From contig PXYW01000023.1 in NCBI GenBank assembly GCA_003023695.1, positions 1 to 42,678 of the forward strand: DNA of 42,678 nucleotides, read 5' to 3'. Made by a program: the position numbers and the translations under genes. This DNA is from Sulfobacillus benefaciens (lineage in GTDB: Bacteria > Bacillota > Sulfobacillia > Sulfobacillales > Sulfobacillaceae). A model generated the notes under the pieces. It was given only the letters and a program-made list of their open reading frames with translations. It made no database searches and was not told where the DNA came from. Shown in pieces: positions 35,425 to 42,678 of the stretch (its first letter is position 1; every line of letters begins with the position of its first letter).

Positions 35425-35733
35425 CATCGGCTTTACTCGCAAGGGGTAGGCCAAACCCCCGCTATCCGGTCGCGCGAAGCAGTCAGGCATACGCTTGCCC
35501 CCTTATATGGCGATCCAGCGCCGTATAAGGGAGCAAGCGGGGGTTTTCCAGCGGCCAACGCAAGATTTCTGCAAACGTAGATTTTGGCCCGCCTTCAGCA
35601 ACGAATGGCTGGCACGGCTGTCGAATCCATTTGGGTCAGACCCCACGCAAATGGAGCTGCCAGGAGCCGTCTAGGCATCGTCCTCATATTGGGAAACCAC
35701 TGCGAGAGTTTACGGTATCAACGGTGACAGACC
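35425..35733. other. Intergenic stretch with two large hairpins
   Basis: No gene seen. A hairpin at 35492-35537 has interrupted arms (CGCTTGC, CCCTTATA and their complements) around about 12 nt and is followed by GGGGTTTT, so it may terminate arsM. A second palindrome at 35626-35655 (TCCATTTG/CAAATGGA, with an inner GGGT/ACCC) has no T-run and resembles an element end or an extragenic palindrome. Confidence 0.6.
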
Positions 35734-36177
35734 CTATGAGTTTGGTTGCCAACTCCCCAAAATTTGCGACCCCAAGGCAAGCTGGTGTGCAGGCACCATG
35801 ATATGAATCCCGCGATACTGCCGTGACTGGTGAAAAACTCCGTAAAAGTTAACCAGCCGTATGCCATGTTGCGTCGTGAATACTTGCCATTCCACCATTC
35901 CCGGCTGGGGACTAGCAATCCGTTTTACAAAATTTCCCGGGCTAAAGGGAATTTGCCGCGAAGAAACAAGCCACAGGCAAGTTTGCCGGTTCTGTAATGG
36001 AAAATAGAGTTGCTCGGCCTGGTTCACTTGGTGGAGATTCCAGCTTCGCGGGATGGTTGCTGTTTGGAATCCATCTCCTACGGTTTGCCAGGTTCCCCCT
36101 CGCGTTCCTAGAAATGCTACCAACACCACAGCTACAAGAGCTATTACGCCTGCAGTCCACCACATCGCGTGTCTCAT
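35734..36177 (-). CDS. Hypothetical membrane-anchored protein
   Basis: 147 aa with one N-terminal hydrophobic segment (residues 7-24) and an outside domain of about 120 residues containing GDGFQTATIPRSWNLHQ and GIHIMVPAHQ. No family recognised; the DGF..TIP.SW pattern resembles small extracytoplasmic PsbP-like folds, which is weak. It follows dppA by 76 bp on the same strand. The start (36177, or ATG at 36165) has no clear ribosome site. Confidence 0.6.
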   Translation of the reverse strand: MRHAMWWTAGVIALVAVVLVAFLGTRGGTWQTVGDGFQTATIPRSWNLHQVNQAEQLYFPLQNRQTCLWLVSSRQIPFSPGNFVKRIASPQPGMVEWQVFTTQHGIRLVNFYGVFHQSRQYRGIHIMVPAHQLALGSQILGSWQPNS

Positions 36178-36253
36178 GGGTTCATTGTAACCGGGAATCC
36201 TTTGCTCACAGTAATTATCGCAATTATTTCATTTTAAACCTCGCCCCATTTCG

Positions 36254-37084
36254 TTAATATAAGGGGCGTCCGCTGGTCAAAGCCATTACAGTGTAAAACG
36301 CACGGAATCCTTCTAGCACCGTCGAACTTTGATAAGACACGGTTCGGCCATCCACACGCTCCATTCCCGGACAATACATGGCACGGTCCGCCATATCTGC
36401 CGTCATCAGCGTAATCTCCCATTGCGCCGGATTGGACACCTTGAAGGGTTTCAACTCTGAGCGGCGAAATCGGGCTAACGCATCTTTCACCCCCGAAGCC
36501 AATCGGCTCGAGGTTTCTGATGTTGAATATAACTTGGCAGAATTGCGACTGACTCCCTCTTTTACCATTACCGTCACGGCTTCAGGCAGCAGTTCTCCTG
36601 CCTCTAGGCACAATTTGTCATCTCCGCTTATCATCGCGATAGGTACTCCAAAGTGTCCTGCTACCGCAGCATTTATCCCGGTCTCCCCTACTTCTCGGCC
36701 ATTTAACCGTACCCGAAAAATTTGCCCGGCATATGTATGATCCATTACCGCCGCAGCAGTCCCGGCCTTTGCATGATACCCGACGAAAAGCCCTACATCG
36801 GCGTCTGCCGTCCCTTGATTCATGGACCAGGCCTTCGTGCCTCCGGATATGAGCCGCACGCCATCCGGAATTTGGTCCCACATGAGGTTGACCATACCAT
36901 CATGGGAATCATTGACAATAATTTCGGATACGTCCGGCTCAGATTTCAAAGCCGCCAAGACCGTATGCAATTCACTCATCAGAAACTTTCGCCCCGTCTC
37001 ATACTGCAGTTCTCCGGGCAATAATTGGGATCTCTCGACAATACCACTGATTCCTTCCATATCTACTGATAGCCAAACTATCAT
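36254..37084 (-). CDS. dppA: M55-family D-aminopeptidase (DppA-like)
   Basis: Zinc peptidase releasing D-amino acids from short peptides such as D-Ala-D-Ala. All expected metal ligands are present at the positions of B. subtilis DppA: Asp8 and Glu10 in DMEGISG, His61 in NDSHDG, His104 in GYHAKAG and Glu134 in EVGETG. Start ATG at 37084 overlaps the PIG-L gene stop as ATGA, behind GGGGGAG. Product is 276 aa. Its coupling to a deacetylase suggests joint work on cell-wall or peptide material; no dpp transporter is adjacent. Confidence 0.93.
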   Translation of the reverse strand: MIVWLSVDMEGISGIVERSQLLPGELQYETGRKFLMSELHTVLAALKSEPDVSEIIVNDSHDGMVNLMWDQIPDGVRLISGGTKAWSMNQGTADADVGLFVGYHAKAGTAAAVMDHTYAGQIFRVRLNGREVGETGINAAVAGHFGVPIAMISGDDKLCLEAGELLPEAVTVMVKEGVSRNSAKLYSTSETSSRLASGVKDALARFRRSELKPFKVSNPAQWEITLMTADMADRAMYCPGMERVDGRTVSYQSSTVLEGFRAFYTVMALTSGRPLY

Positions 37085-38367
37085 CGGTGCTCCCCCTCGT
37101 CGTATGGGTTGTAACCCAGTGGCCGGGGCACACGGTAGCGTTCCAGGGCAGCACGCCCAATCCACACACCCTGATCCTCCAACTGTACCCCGGCCATGAC
37201 CACTAAATTCCCATCAAACTCTCTTATAGGCCACGATGCCTCCAATGCCAAGGGATCGAGCGACACCTGAACCGTTTCGCTTCGTTCTCCGTTCACGGTT
37301 CCAGATGCATCAATGCGCCAGTGTCGCAAGGTTTGGGTTTGTGGCATGTGAAGTGAAATATGCAAAATTTCTTCGGGACGCATGGGTCTTTCCCATTGTA
37401 TCCGAACGTGCTGCTCGTTGGCGAGGATGGCCCAGGACACCTTGTTAATAGGGCTCTCCTTTTTGAGATAACGTGTCCAGTGATTCCTAGCGGGTGTTGG
37501 CAGGGTGAGCCAATGTCCCATGGGCATATCGGCTATCGTCTCCTCCAGCAGCACCTCCGACCGCCGGGCAAATGCCAGCATAAAGGGTTTAATTAACTCT
37601 ACCTGACTTTGATACGTCATGAGAGCTCGCCGTTTGCGATCCACATTGTCGGCATCATAGACAAATTCCCGCCAACGCCCAGGGTGCGATTGGGACAATA
37701 CGTGCGGAGCCTTTTGATGCAGACGAGGACGAAAAGCTAGCGGCAAAGGCCAAGCCGGCCAGTGCACTAAATAGCTGAAATGGTGCACTGGGTTTGCCAA
37801 ATCAGTTCCCGCCAAACGGGCAAATGCTCCGGTCGCCCAATGATCAGGATGTTCATCATAGGCACTAGGCGACACAATCCAAGTAGGGTTCAATTGAACC
37901 AAGAGTTGACGCAGCAAGGTTAGCAGCGTCCGCCCTAAATATGGGGATTTTTCGCCATACGAATCAATGTATGGGGCGTAACACACTTTTGTGGTGCTGC
38001 TGCACATTGGTTCATTGTCCCAGTGATCCAAAAGGAGTCGATCCAGCCCCCCGTCAGGAAATCCGAAAAAGTGCACATGATCAGCGCTTACCCCTAAGAC
38101 CGCCATGGCATCGAGTGTCTCCCGCTTACGGCGATATCCCAAATTAATGTATTCCGCCGCGGTCACATCGAACGATAAATAGTAGCGTTCAGCATCTTGG
38201 ACAAATCCGTCACCCATAGTCAGCAAAATTACATCGACGGTATTGCCGTTTTCTACAAAATGGCTTATCAATCCCCCAGCACCCAAAGCTTCATCGTCAG
38301 GATGAGGAGCAATGACCACCAGATGCTCCGCTTTAGGGTTCGATGGTGAAAAGGGGATCCTGGGCAT
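37081..38367 (-). CDS. PIG-L/LmbE-family deacetylase with C-terminal extension
   Basis: Zinc N-deacetylase of the PIG-L fold, acting on N-acetyl sugars or similar substrates. The motif HPDDE is at 22-26 in VVIAPHPDDEALGAGG, and the third metal ligand lies in YDEHPDHWATG. After the deacetylase core (to about 280) a beta-rich segment of about 150 residues follows, possibly carbohydrate-binding. Start ATG at 38367 has a GGGGGGG tract upstream and overlaps the biotin carrier gene by 35 bp. Product is 428 aa, longer than the usual 220-300. Substrate unknown. Confidence 0.85.
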   Translation of the reverse strand: MPRIPFSPSNPKAEHLVVIAPHPDDEALGAGGLISHFVENGNTVDVILLTMGDGFVQDAERYYLSFDVTAAEYINLGYRRKRETLDAMAVLGVSADHVHFFGFPDGGLDRLLLDHWDNEPMCSSTTKVCYAPYIDSYGEKSPYLGRTLLTLLRQLLVQLNPTWIVSPSAYDEHPDHWATGAFARLAGTDLANPVHHFSYLVHWPAWPLPLAFRPRLHQKAPHVLSQSHPGRWREFVYDADNVDRKRRALMTYQSQVELIKPFMLAFARRSEVLLEETIADMPMGHWLTLPTPARNHWTRYLKKESPINKVSWAILANEQHVRIQWERPMRPEEILHISLHMPQTQTLRHWRIDASGTVNGERSETVQVSLDPLALEASWPIREFDGNLVVMAGVQLEDQGVWIGRAALERYRVPRPLGYNPYDEGEHR

Positions 38368-38725
38368 TAACCGCCCCCCCTTTTTGCACTTGAATTGCAC
38401 TAATCCGTCCCGCAACCGGTGCGGTGATTTCGTTTTCCATCTTCATCGCCTCTAGGATGACGATGATTTGCCCCATCTCGACCACTTGTCCCACTTGGGC
38501 ACGCACGTCCAACACAGCTCCTGGAAGGGGCGCCTCCACAATCACTGCAGTATCCGTGCTTGCCGTCTGGGCTCTAGCCACGGTCTTGGGCGGCACAGGC
38601 GTCTGTTGAACCGCGGCGGGTTGGGATACCTTAGGTGGTTCCATCTTCTCAACTGATGGAATCTCTTCTGCCTCCACCTCATACACTACCCCATTTACCG
38701 TTATGCGAAATTTCCGGACTGCCAT
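38333..38725 (-). CDS. Biotin carboxyl carrier protein
   Basis: Carries carboxybiotin between a biotin carboxylase and the carboxyltransferase encoded just upstream. The C-terminal 70 residues form a biotinyl domain with EAMKMENEI, whose Lys is biotinylated. The N-terminal part (RKFRITVNGVVYEVEAEE) is a short beta domain, and a Pro/Ala/Val linker joins them. Start ATG at 38725 gives 130 aa, typical for stand-alone carriers of acyl-CoA carboxylases or decarboxylases. No biotin carboxylase gene is in view. Confidence 0.94.
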   Translation of the reverse strand: MAVRKFRITVNGVVYEVEAEEIPSVEKMEPPKVSQPAAVQQTPVPPKTVARAQTASTDTAVIVEAPLPGAVLDVRAQVGQVVEMGQIIVILEAMKMENEITAPVAGRISAIQVQKGGAVNAQDPLFTIEP

Positions 38726-38751
38726 TGGTTGTCGTCCCTTCTGCTCAATTT

Positions 38752-38919
38752 CTAAAGCCATCGCCACAGAGTCGTGCGTGGCCACGCTTCTCTAACACGT
38801 ATTCTACCCGGATATATATCTATGTCGTCCCCCCACATCAGGGCCAATACTGCGGTGATGCTGGCCACCACTTGGGGGTCCCACTGCATATTCTCTAAAC
38901 CTTCGTCTTCAGGTTTCAT
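38752..38919 (-). CDS. Small carboxylase subunit (OadG/AccE-like), 55 aa
   Basis: ATG at 38919 overlaps the carboxyltransferase stop as ATGA; the frame runs to TAG at 38752, 27 bp before the biotin carrier start. The product has an acidic N-terminus, a helix-like DPQVVASITAVLALMW, then GRIRVREAWPRTTLWRWL. Small proteins with an (I/V)-A-A-I-x-A-L-A helix and an RIR-x-W end occupy this slot in methylmalonyl-CoA carboxylase/decarboxylase clusters (OadG-type gamma or AccE-type epsilon). Too short for common gene finders. Family is inferred from position and pattern. Confidence 0.65.
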   Translation of the reverse strand: MKPEDEGLENMQWDPQVVASITAVLALMWGDDIDIYPGRIRVREAWPRTTLWRWL

Positions 38920-40463
38920 AAGGGAATGTTTCCATGCCGTTTTCGCGGCCGGTCCTCCTTCTTGTTATGCAAGCTCATTAAGGCGCGTGCCACATGTGCT
39001 CGTGTTTCGCTAGGGTCTATCACTGCGTCAATGTATCCGTGCTGTGCCGCCACATAAGGATTGGCAAACCGTTCTCGATATTCGACCGACTTGGCCTTGC
39101 GCGCAGCATCCGGATCTGGAGCCGAGGCGATCTCGTCTTTAAAGATAATATTTGCCGCGCCATCGGGACCCATCACCGCGATTTCGGCTGACGGCCATGC
39201 AAACGCCAAATCGGCCCCCAGTGATCGGCTGCACATCGCTAAGTAAGCGCCGCCATATGCCTTGCGTAATATTACCGTAACCTTTGGCACCGTGGCTTCA
39301 GCATAAGCATAAAGCACCTTGGCGCCATGGCGGATAATGCCGCCATATTCTTGTGCTGTGCCCGGCAGATATCCCGGGGTATCCACCAAAGTGACCACCG
39401 GGATATTAAAGGCGTCACAAAATCTTACAAACCTAGCAAGTTTGGTTGAAGCATTAATGTCCAGGGTTCCCGCCAATACCCGCGGTTGGTTGGCCACCAC
39501 GCCAACGGAATGGCCTCCTATTCGCCCTAACCCCACTACCAAATTATCAGCGAATCCTTTCTGCAGCTCAAAAAAACTATTACGGTCCAGCATCGCCCCA
39601 ATAGCTTGGATCACATCATAGGGTTTATTGGGATCTTGCGGCACCAGTTCCCGCAAGGAAATTTCAGCGCGGTCTAACGGATCCTGAATATCATACAGTG
39701 GGGGGTCCTCCAAATTATTGCTGGGCACATACGTCAGGTAAGTCCGTACCCAGGATAATGCTTCTGCATCGTTTTCCGCCGCTAAATGCGCAACCCCAGA
39801 ACGGCGAATCTGGGCCACCGCACCACCAAGCTCGTCCGCACTGACGGTCTCCCCGGTCACTGTCTTGATAACCTGCGGTCCGGTGATAAACATTTGCCCG
39901 GTATGCTTGACCATAATAATGAGGTCGGTCAGGGCTGGCGAGTATACGGCACCCCCGGCACTCGGCCCCATTATCACCGTAATTTGGGGAATCACCCCAG
40001 ATGCCCACGTATTGCGCTTAAAGATTTCACCATAGCCATTCAATGCATCGACGCCTTCTTGAATGCGAGCGCCCCCTGAATCATTGAGGCCGATAATAGG
40101 AGCGCCTGCCTTTAATGCCAAGTCCTGCACCCGCTGAATCTTGGCTGCGTGCATTTCCCCCAAAGACCCTCCAAGGACCGTGAAGTCCTGCGCAAACACG
40201 TAAACCAGCCGTCCATGAATGCGTCCAAATCCAGTAATCACCCCATCGGCAGGGGCGTTTGCGTTTTCCAGTCCAAAAAGCGTAGCCCGATGCTGCACAT
40301 GGGCACCAATTTCCTCAAAGGTTCCACGATCCAACAAAGCATCGATCCGTTCCCGGGCAGTCCACTTCCCCATCTTATGCTGACGATCTATCCGTGCTGT
40401 ACCACCCATTGCCTCAATCGCCGCTTGCCTTTGGTACAGTTCTTTCAACGGTGCCTTATTCAC
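38916..40463 (-). CDS. pccB: Acyl-CoA carboxyltransferase subunit (propionyl/methylmalonyl-CoA)
   Basis: Crotonase-fold carboxyltransferase of 515 aa. Both halves are present: LYVFAQDFTVLGGSLGEMHA and GAPIIGLNDSGGARIQEGV, then VVTLVDTPGYLPGTAQEYGGII and ILRKAYGGAYLAMCSR. Start GTG at 40463 follows GGGGAGGG and overlaps the epimerase stop; the open frame to 40571 is ignored. Next to mutase and epimerase, it could be propionyl-CoA carboxylase beta or methylmalonyl-CoA decarboxylase alpha. No membrane beta subunit is seen, which favours the carboxylase. Confidence 0.93.
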   Translation of the reverse strand: MNKAPLKELYQRQAAIEAMGGTARIDRQHKMGKWTARERIDALLDRGTFEEIGAHVQHRATLFGLENANAPADGVITGFGRIHGRLVYVFAQDFTVLGGSLGEMHAAKIQRVQDLALKAGAPIIGLNDSGGARIQEGVDALNGYGEIFKRNTWASGVIPQITVIMGPSAGGAVYSPALTDLIIMVKHTGQMFITGPQVIKTVTGETVSADELGGAVAQIRRSGVAHLAAENDAEALSWVRTYLTYVPSNNLEDPPLYDIQDPLDRAEISLRELVPQDPNKPYDVIQAIGAMLDRNSFFELQKGFADNLVVGLGRIGGHSVGVVANQPRVLAGTLDINASTKLARFVRFCDAFNIPVVTLVDTPGYLPGTAQEYGGIIRHGAKVLYAYAEATVPKVTVILRKAYGGAYLAMCSRSLGADLAFAWPSAEIAVMGPDGAANIIFKDEIASAPDPDAARKAKSVEYRERFANPYVAAQHGYIDAVIDPSETRAHVARALMSLHNKKEDRPRKRHGNIPL

Positions 40464-40863
40464 CCAAACCCTCCCCGTGCTGCACCAATTCCAAAAGAAT
40501 CCCCCCCGTTGCGGACGGATGCACAAATGCAACCAAAGACTGATCCGCACCAGGCCGAGGTTCGGAATCAATCAGTTGCAAACCCCGTTGCTTCATGTCA
40601 TTCAGAGTTTTTCGGATATCTGGCACCTCAAGTGCCACATGGTGTAACCCTGGCCCTCTCCGCTCCAAAAATTTCGCGATGGGTGAGGTATCGGCCGTAG
40701 GCTCCAACAGTTCAAACCGCCCTCCGTCAAATGGAATGAAGGCTACCGACACTTGGTCTTGAGTCACTTGTTCCCGATGCGCTACCTCAAGCCCCATCGC
40801 TTCATACACGGCGATCGCTTGGTCCAAACGCCGCACCGCAACCCCTAGATGATCCAACTTCAT
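40456..40863 (-). CDS. mce: Methylmalonyl-CoA epimerase
   Basis: Interconverts (R)- and (S)-methylmalonyl-CoA. Vicinal oxygen chelate fold of 135 aa. Metal ligands are in KLDHLGVAV (His4), GLHHVALEVPDI and a final Glu in GGILLELVQH. The ATG at 40863 lies 15 bp after the mutase stop. Overlap with the next gene shows one operon. Confidence 0.96.
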   Translation of the reverse strand: MKLDHLGVAVRRLDQAIAVYEAMGLEVAHREQVTQDQVSVAFIPFDGGRFELLEPTADTSPIAKFLERRGPGLHHVALEVPDIRKTLNDMKQRGLQLIDSEPRPGADQSLVAFVHPSATGGILLELVQHGEGLGE

Positions 40864-40877
40864 GGCTCTCAGCCTTT

Positions 40878-42551
40878 CTATAATACTGCAGGTGGTCGAT
40901 ACTGCCCGAAATGCCTTTTTAATACCCGAACCATTTCGCCTAACGTCGCATAGGCCTTGACTGCCGCCAAAAGAGGATCCAAGAGATTTTCTCCACCGAC
41001 CGCCGCTCGATCTAGCCAGGCTAACGCGGTGTCGACCGCCGCCGGATCCCGTTGCTGCCTGATGTGGGCCAATTTGGCAATTTGCCGTCGCTGGAGTGCA
41101 GCATCAACCCGAAGTAAGTCGCGATGATCTTCATCATCCGTAACAAACCGATTAACGCCCACAATCACGCGCTGACCATGCTCAATTTTTTGTTGGAATC
41201 GCCATGCTGCATCTTGAATTTCACGTTGCACATAGCCTTGCTCAATAGCTTCGACAGCACCACCCAACTCGTCGATGTGCTGCAAGTAGGTTTTAGCCAA
41301 AGCTTCCAAACGGTCTGTCAGGTTTTCCACATAGTATGATCCCCCCAAAGGGTCCACCGTTGTGGTGACACCACTCTCATAGGCAATGACCTGTTGAGTT
41401 CGCAATGCTAATCGGGCAGACATTTCCGTAGGCAATGCCAACGCTTCATCCTTGGAATTGGTGTGCAGCGACTGGGTCCCACCCAATACTGCCGATAAGG
41501 CCTGCAATGTTACTCGGACCACATTATTGTCCGGTTGTTGCGCCGTCAGCGTAGACCCGGCAGTTTGCGTGTGAAATCGCAGTTGCCACGATCTGGGATC
41601 TTTAGCCTTAAAGCGTCGTTGCATAATATCTGCCCACAACCGCCGAGCGGCTCGAAATTTTGCCACCTCTTCAAAAAAGTCCATGTGTGCATTGAAAAAG
41701 AAAGACAATCGTGGAGCAAATGAGTCAACCGCAAGACCAGCCGCAATGGCTGCTTCTACATAGGCAACACCATTGGCTAAGGTAAACGCAATCTCCTGAG
41801 CTGCCGTAGATCCCGCCTCACGAATGTGATATCCGGAAATACTAATAGTATTCCAGCTAGGCAGGTTTTTGGCACACCACTGAAATGTATCGGTGATGAG
41901 CCGCATGGAAGGTTTTGGGGGGAAAATGTAGGTGCCACGTGCAGCGTACTCCTTGAGAATATCGTTTTGAATGGTCCCTGAAAGTTTTTCCAAGGGTACA
42001 TGCTGTTTTTCTGCCACAGCCGCTACCATCAGCAGTAAAATTGCGGCCGGTGCGTTTATGGTCATCGAGACCGAAACACGGTCCAATGGAATTCCATCTA
42101 ATAAGATCTCCATATCAGCCAAGGAATCGATGGCCACCCCAACCTTACCCACTTCTCCATCGGCCGCCGGATCATCGGAGTCATAGCCCATTTGTGTCGG
42201 CAAATCAAATGCCACCGATAATCCGGTTTGGCCTTGTTCTAATAGATATCGATATCGGCGATTGGATTCTTCGGCGGTCCCAAAGCCAGCGTACTGGCGC
42301 ATAGTCCAGAGCCGCCCCCGGTACATCGTAGGATAAATGCCCCGAGTATACGGAGCCACTCCGGGAAATCCCAATTTGTCCAGATATGCCGAGGAATCCC
42401 AGTCTAGCGGCGTGTAAAGTGGATCTACAGGCATCTCAGACACCGTTTCAAATGAAGGCTCCTGGGATGGACTTTTTCTAACAAAGGGCTTTAATACGGC
42501 TTTATCCCACTGACGATACGCAGCGAGCAGCTCTTCTTTGGGATCACCCAC
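40878..42551 (-). CDS. Methylmalonyl-CoA mutase, large (catalytic) subunit
   Basis: Catalytic TIM-barrel subunit of a B12-dependent mutase linking methylmalonyl-CoA and succinyl-CoA. Substrate-binding motifs are [39 protein letters not shown] and [18 protein letters not shown]. At 557 aa it ends before any B12-binding domain (no DxHxxG), so the cobalamin subunit must be a separate gene outside this window. The start is GTG at 42551 after GGAGGAGG. It heads the methylmalonyl-CoA block. A related isobutyryl-CoA-type mutase cannot be fully excluded. Confidence 0.93.
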   Translation of the reverse strand: MGDPKEELLAAYRQWDKAVLKPFVRKSPSQEPSFETVSEMPVDPLYTPLDWDSSAYLDKLGFPGVAPYTRGIYPTMYRGRLWTMRQYAGFGTAEESNRRYRYLLEQGQTGLSVAFDLPTQMGYDSDDPAADGEVGKVGVAIDSLADMEILLDGIPLDRVSVSMTINAPAAILLLMVAAVAEKQHVPLEKLSGTIQNDILKEYAARGTYIFPPKPSMRLITDTFQWCAKNLPSWNTISISGYHIREAGSTAAQEIAFTLANGVAYVEAAIAAGLAVDSFAPRLSFFFNAHMDFFEEVAKFRAARRLWADIMQRRFKAKDPRSWQLRFHTQTAGSTLTAQQPDNNVVRVTLQALSAVLGGTQSLHTNSKDEALALPTEMSARLALRTQQVIAYESGVTTTVDPLGGSYYVENLTDRLEALAKTYLQHIDELGGAVEAIEQGYVQREIQDAAWRFQQKIEHGQRVIVGVNRFVTDDEDHRDLLRVDAALQRRQIAKLAHIRQQRDPAAVDTALAWLDRAAVGGENLLDPLLAAVKAYATLGEMVRVLKRHFGQYRPPAVL

Positions 42552-42571
42552 GCGATTGTTGCCTCCTCCCC

Positions 42572-42678
42572 TTACCGCAGCCAGCCGCGAACCCGCATGG
42601 CTTGCGCAATGCGTTCCGTCGCCACTAAATACGCCGCCTTGCGCAGCGTGACGCCAAAGCGCTCATGCATGGTATGCA
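42572..42678 (-). CDS. Glutamate dehydrogenase-type C-terminus (partial)
   Basis: The last 35 codons of a gene running out of the window. The residues [20 protein letters not shown] then RVRGWLR match the C-terminal helix of Glu/Leu/Phe/Val dehydrogenases, which end in an A-x-R-(I/V)-A-x-A-M-x-x-RGW pattern. It stops 20 bp before the mutase, on the same strand, so it may lead this operon. Only a small piece is visible, so substrate is open. Confidence 0.75.
   Translation of the reverse strand, partial: HTMHERFGVTLRKAAYLVATERIAQAMRVRGWLR

Noticed and set aside
1..42678. CRISPR array, rRNA genes or prophage
   Set aside because: No regularly spaced identical repeats, no rRNA-like stretch and no phage structural genes were seen.

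Overview
The window comes from an endospore-forming Firmicute. It carries sigma-E, sigma-G, SpoIIGA, SpoIIR, SpoVD-like and YlmC genes, a T-box in front of ileS, SepF and DivIVA, and many GTG/TTG starts behind G-rich Shine-Dalgarno sites. Gene order and protein style resemble Sulfobacillus-like acidophilic Firmicutes. That placement is inference, not a database result.

Almost everything reads on the minus strand, so the order below runs from high to low coordinates. At the right edge (42678-35734) lie the C-terminus of a glutamate dehydrogenase-type gene and a tightly packed methylmalonyl-CoA block: mutase, epimerase, carboxyltransferase, an unlisted 55-aa small subunit, and a biotin carrier. 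The block runs on into a PIG-L deacetylase and a DppA-type D-aminopeptidase, then a small membrane-anchored hypothetical protein. Between 33850 and 35540, on the plus strand, are a tRNA-Ala(CGC) gene with a consensus promoter and an arsR-arsM pair. Each of the two ars genes is preceded by the same 16-bp box.

From 33705 down to 12174 runs the division and cell wall (dcw) cluster: mraZ (behind five helically phased repeats), rsmH, ftsL, ftsI-like PBP, spoVD-like PBP with PASTA domains, murE, murF, mraY, ftsW, murG, murB, murA, then DUF881, sbp, ftsA, ftsZ. murD, murC and ftsQ/divIB are not at their usual places. About 3.9 kb of foreign-looking DNA (15700-19560) sits between murA and the DUF881 gene, where ftsQ is normally found. 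It holds a multiply frameshifted DDE transposase, a second relic of the same element, a small membrane protein, and an AAA ATPase with a C-terminal winged-helix-like region. Upstream of the ATPase are five 9-bp repeats in two opposing blocks. This is the most unusual part of the window.

Below ftsZ (11995-8260) comes a sporulation block: spoIIGA, sigE, sigG, spoIIR and ylmC. SpoIIR made in the forespore signals SpoIIGA to cleave pro-sigma-E in the mother cell, so both ends of that circuit are encoded here. From 8117 to 912 follow pgeF, yggS, sepF, yggT, divIVA, T-box-ileS, lspA and an RluD-type pseudouridine synthase. A plus-strand MscS channel gene at the left edge converges on the last of these.
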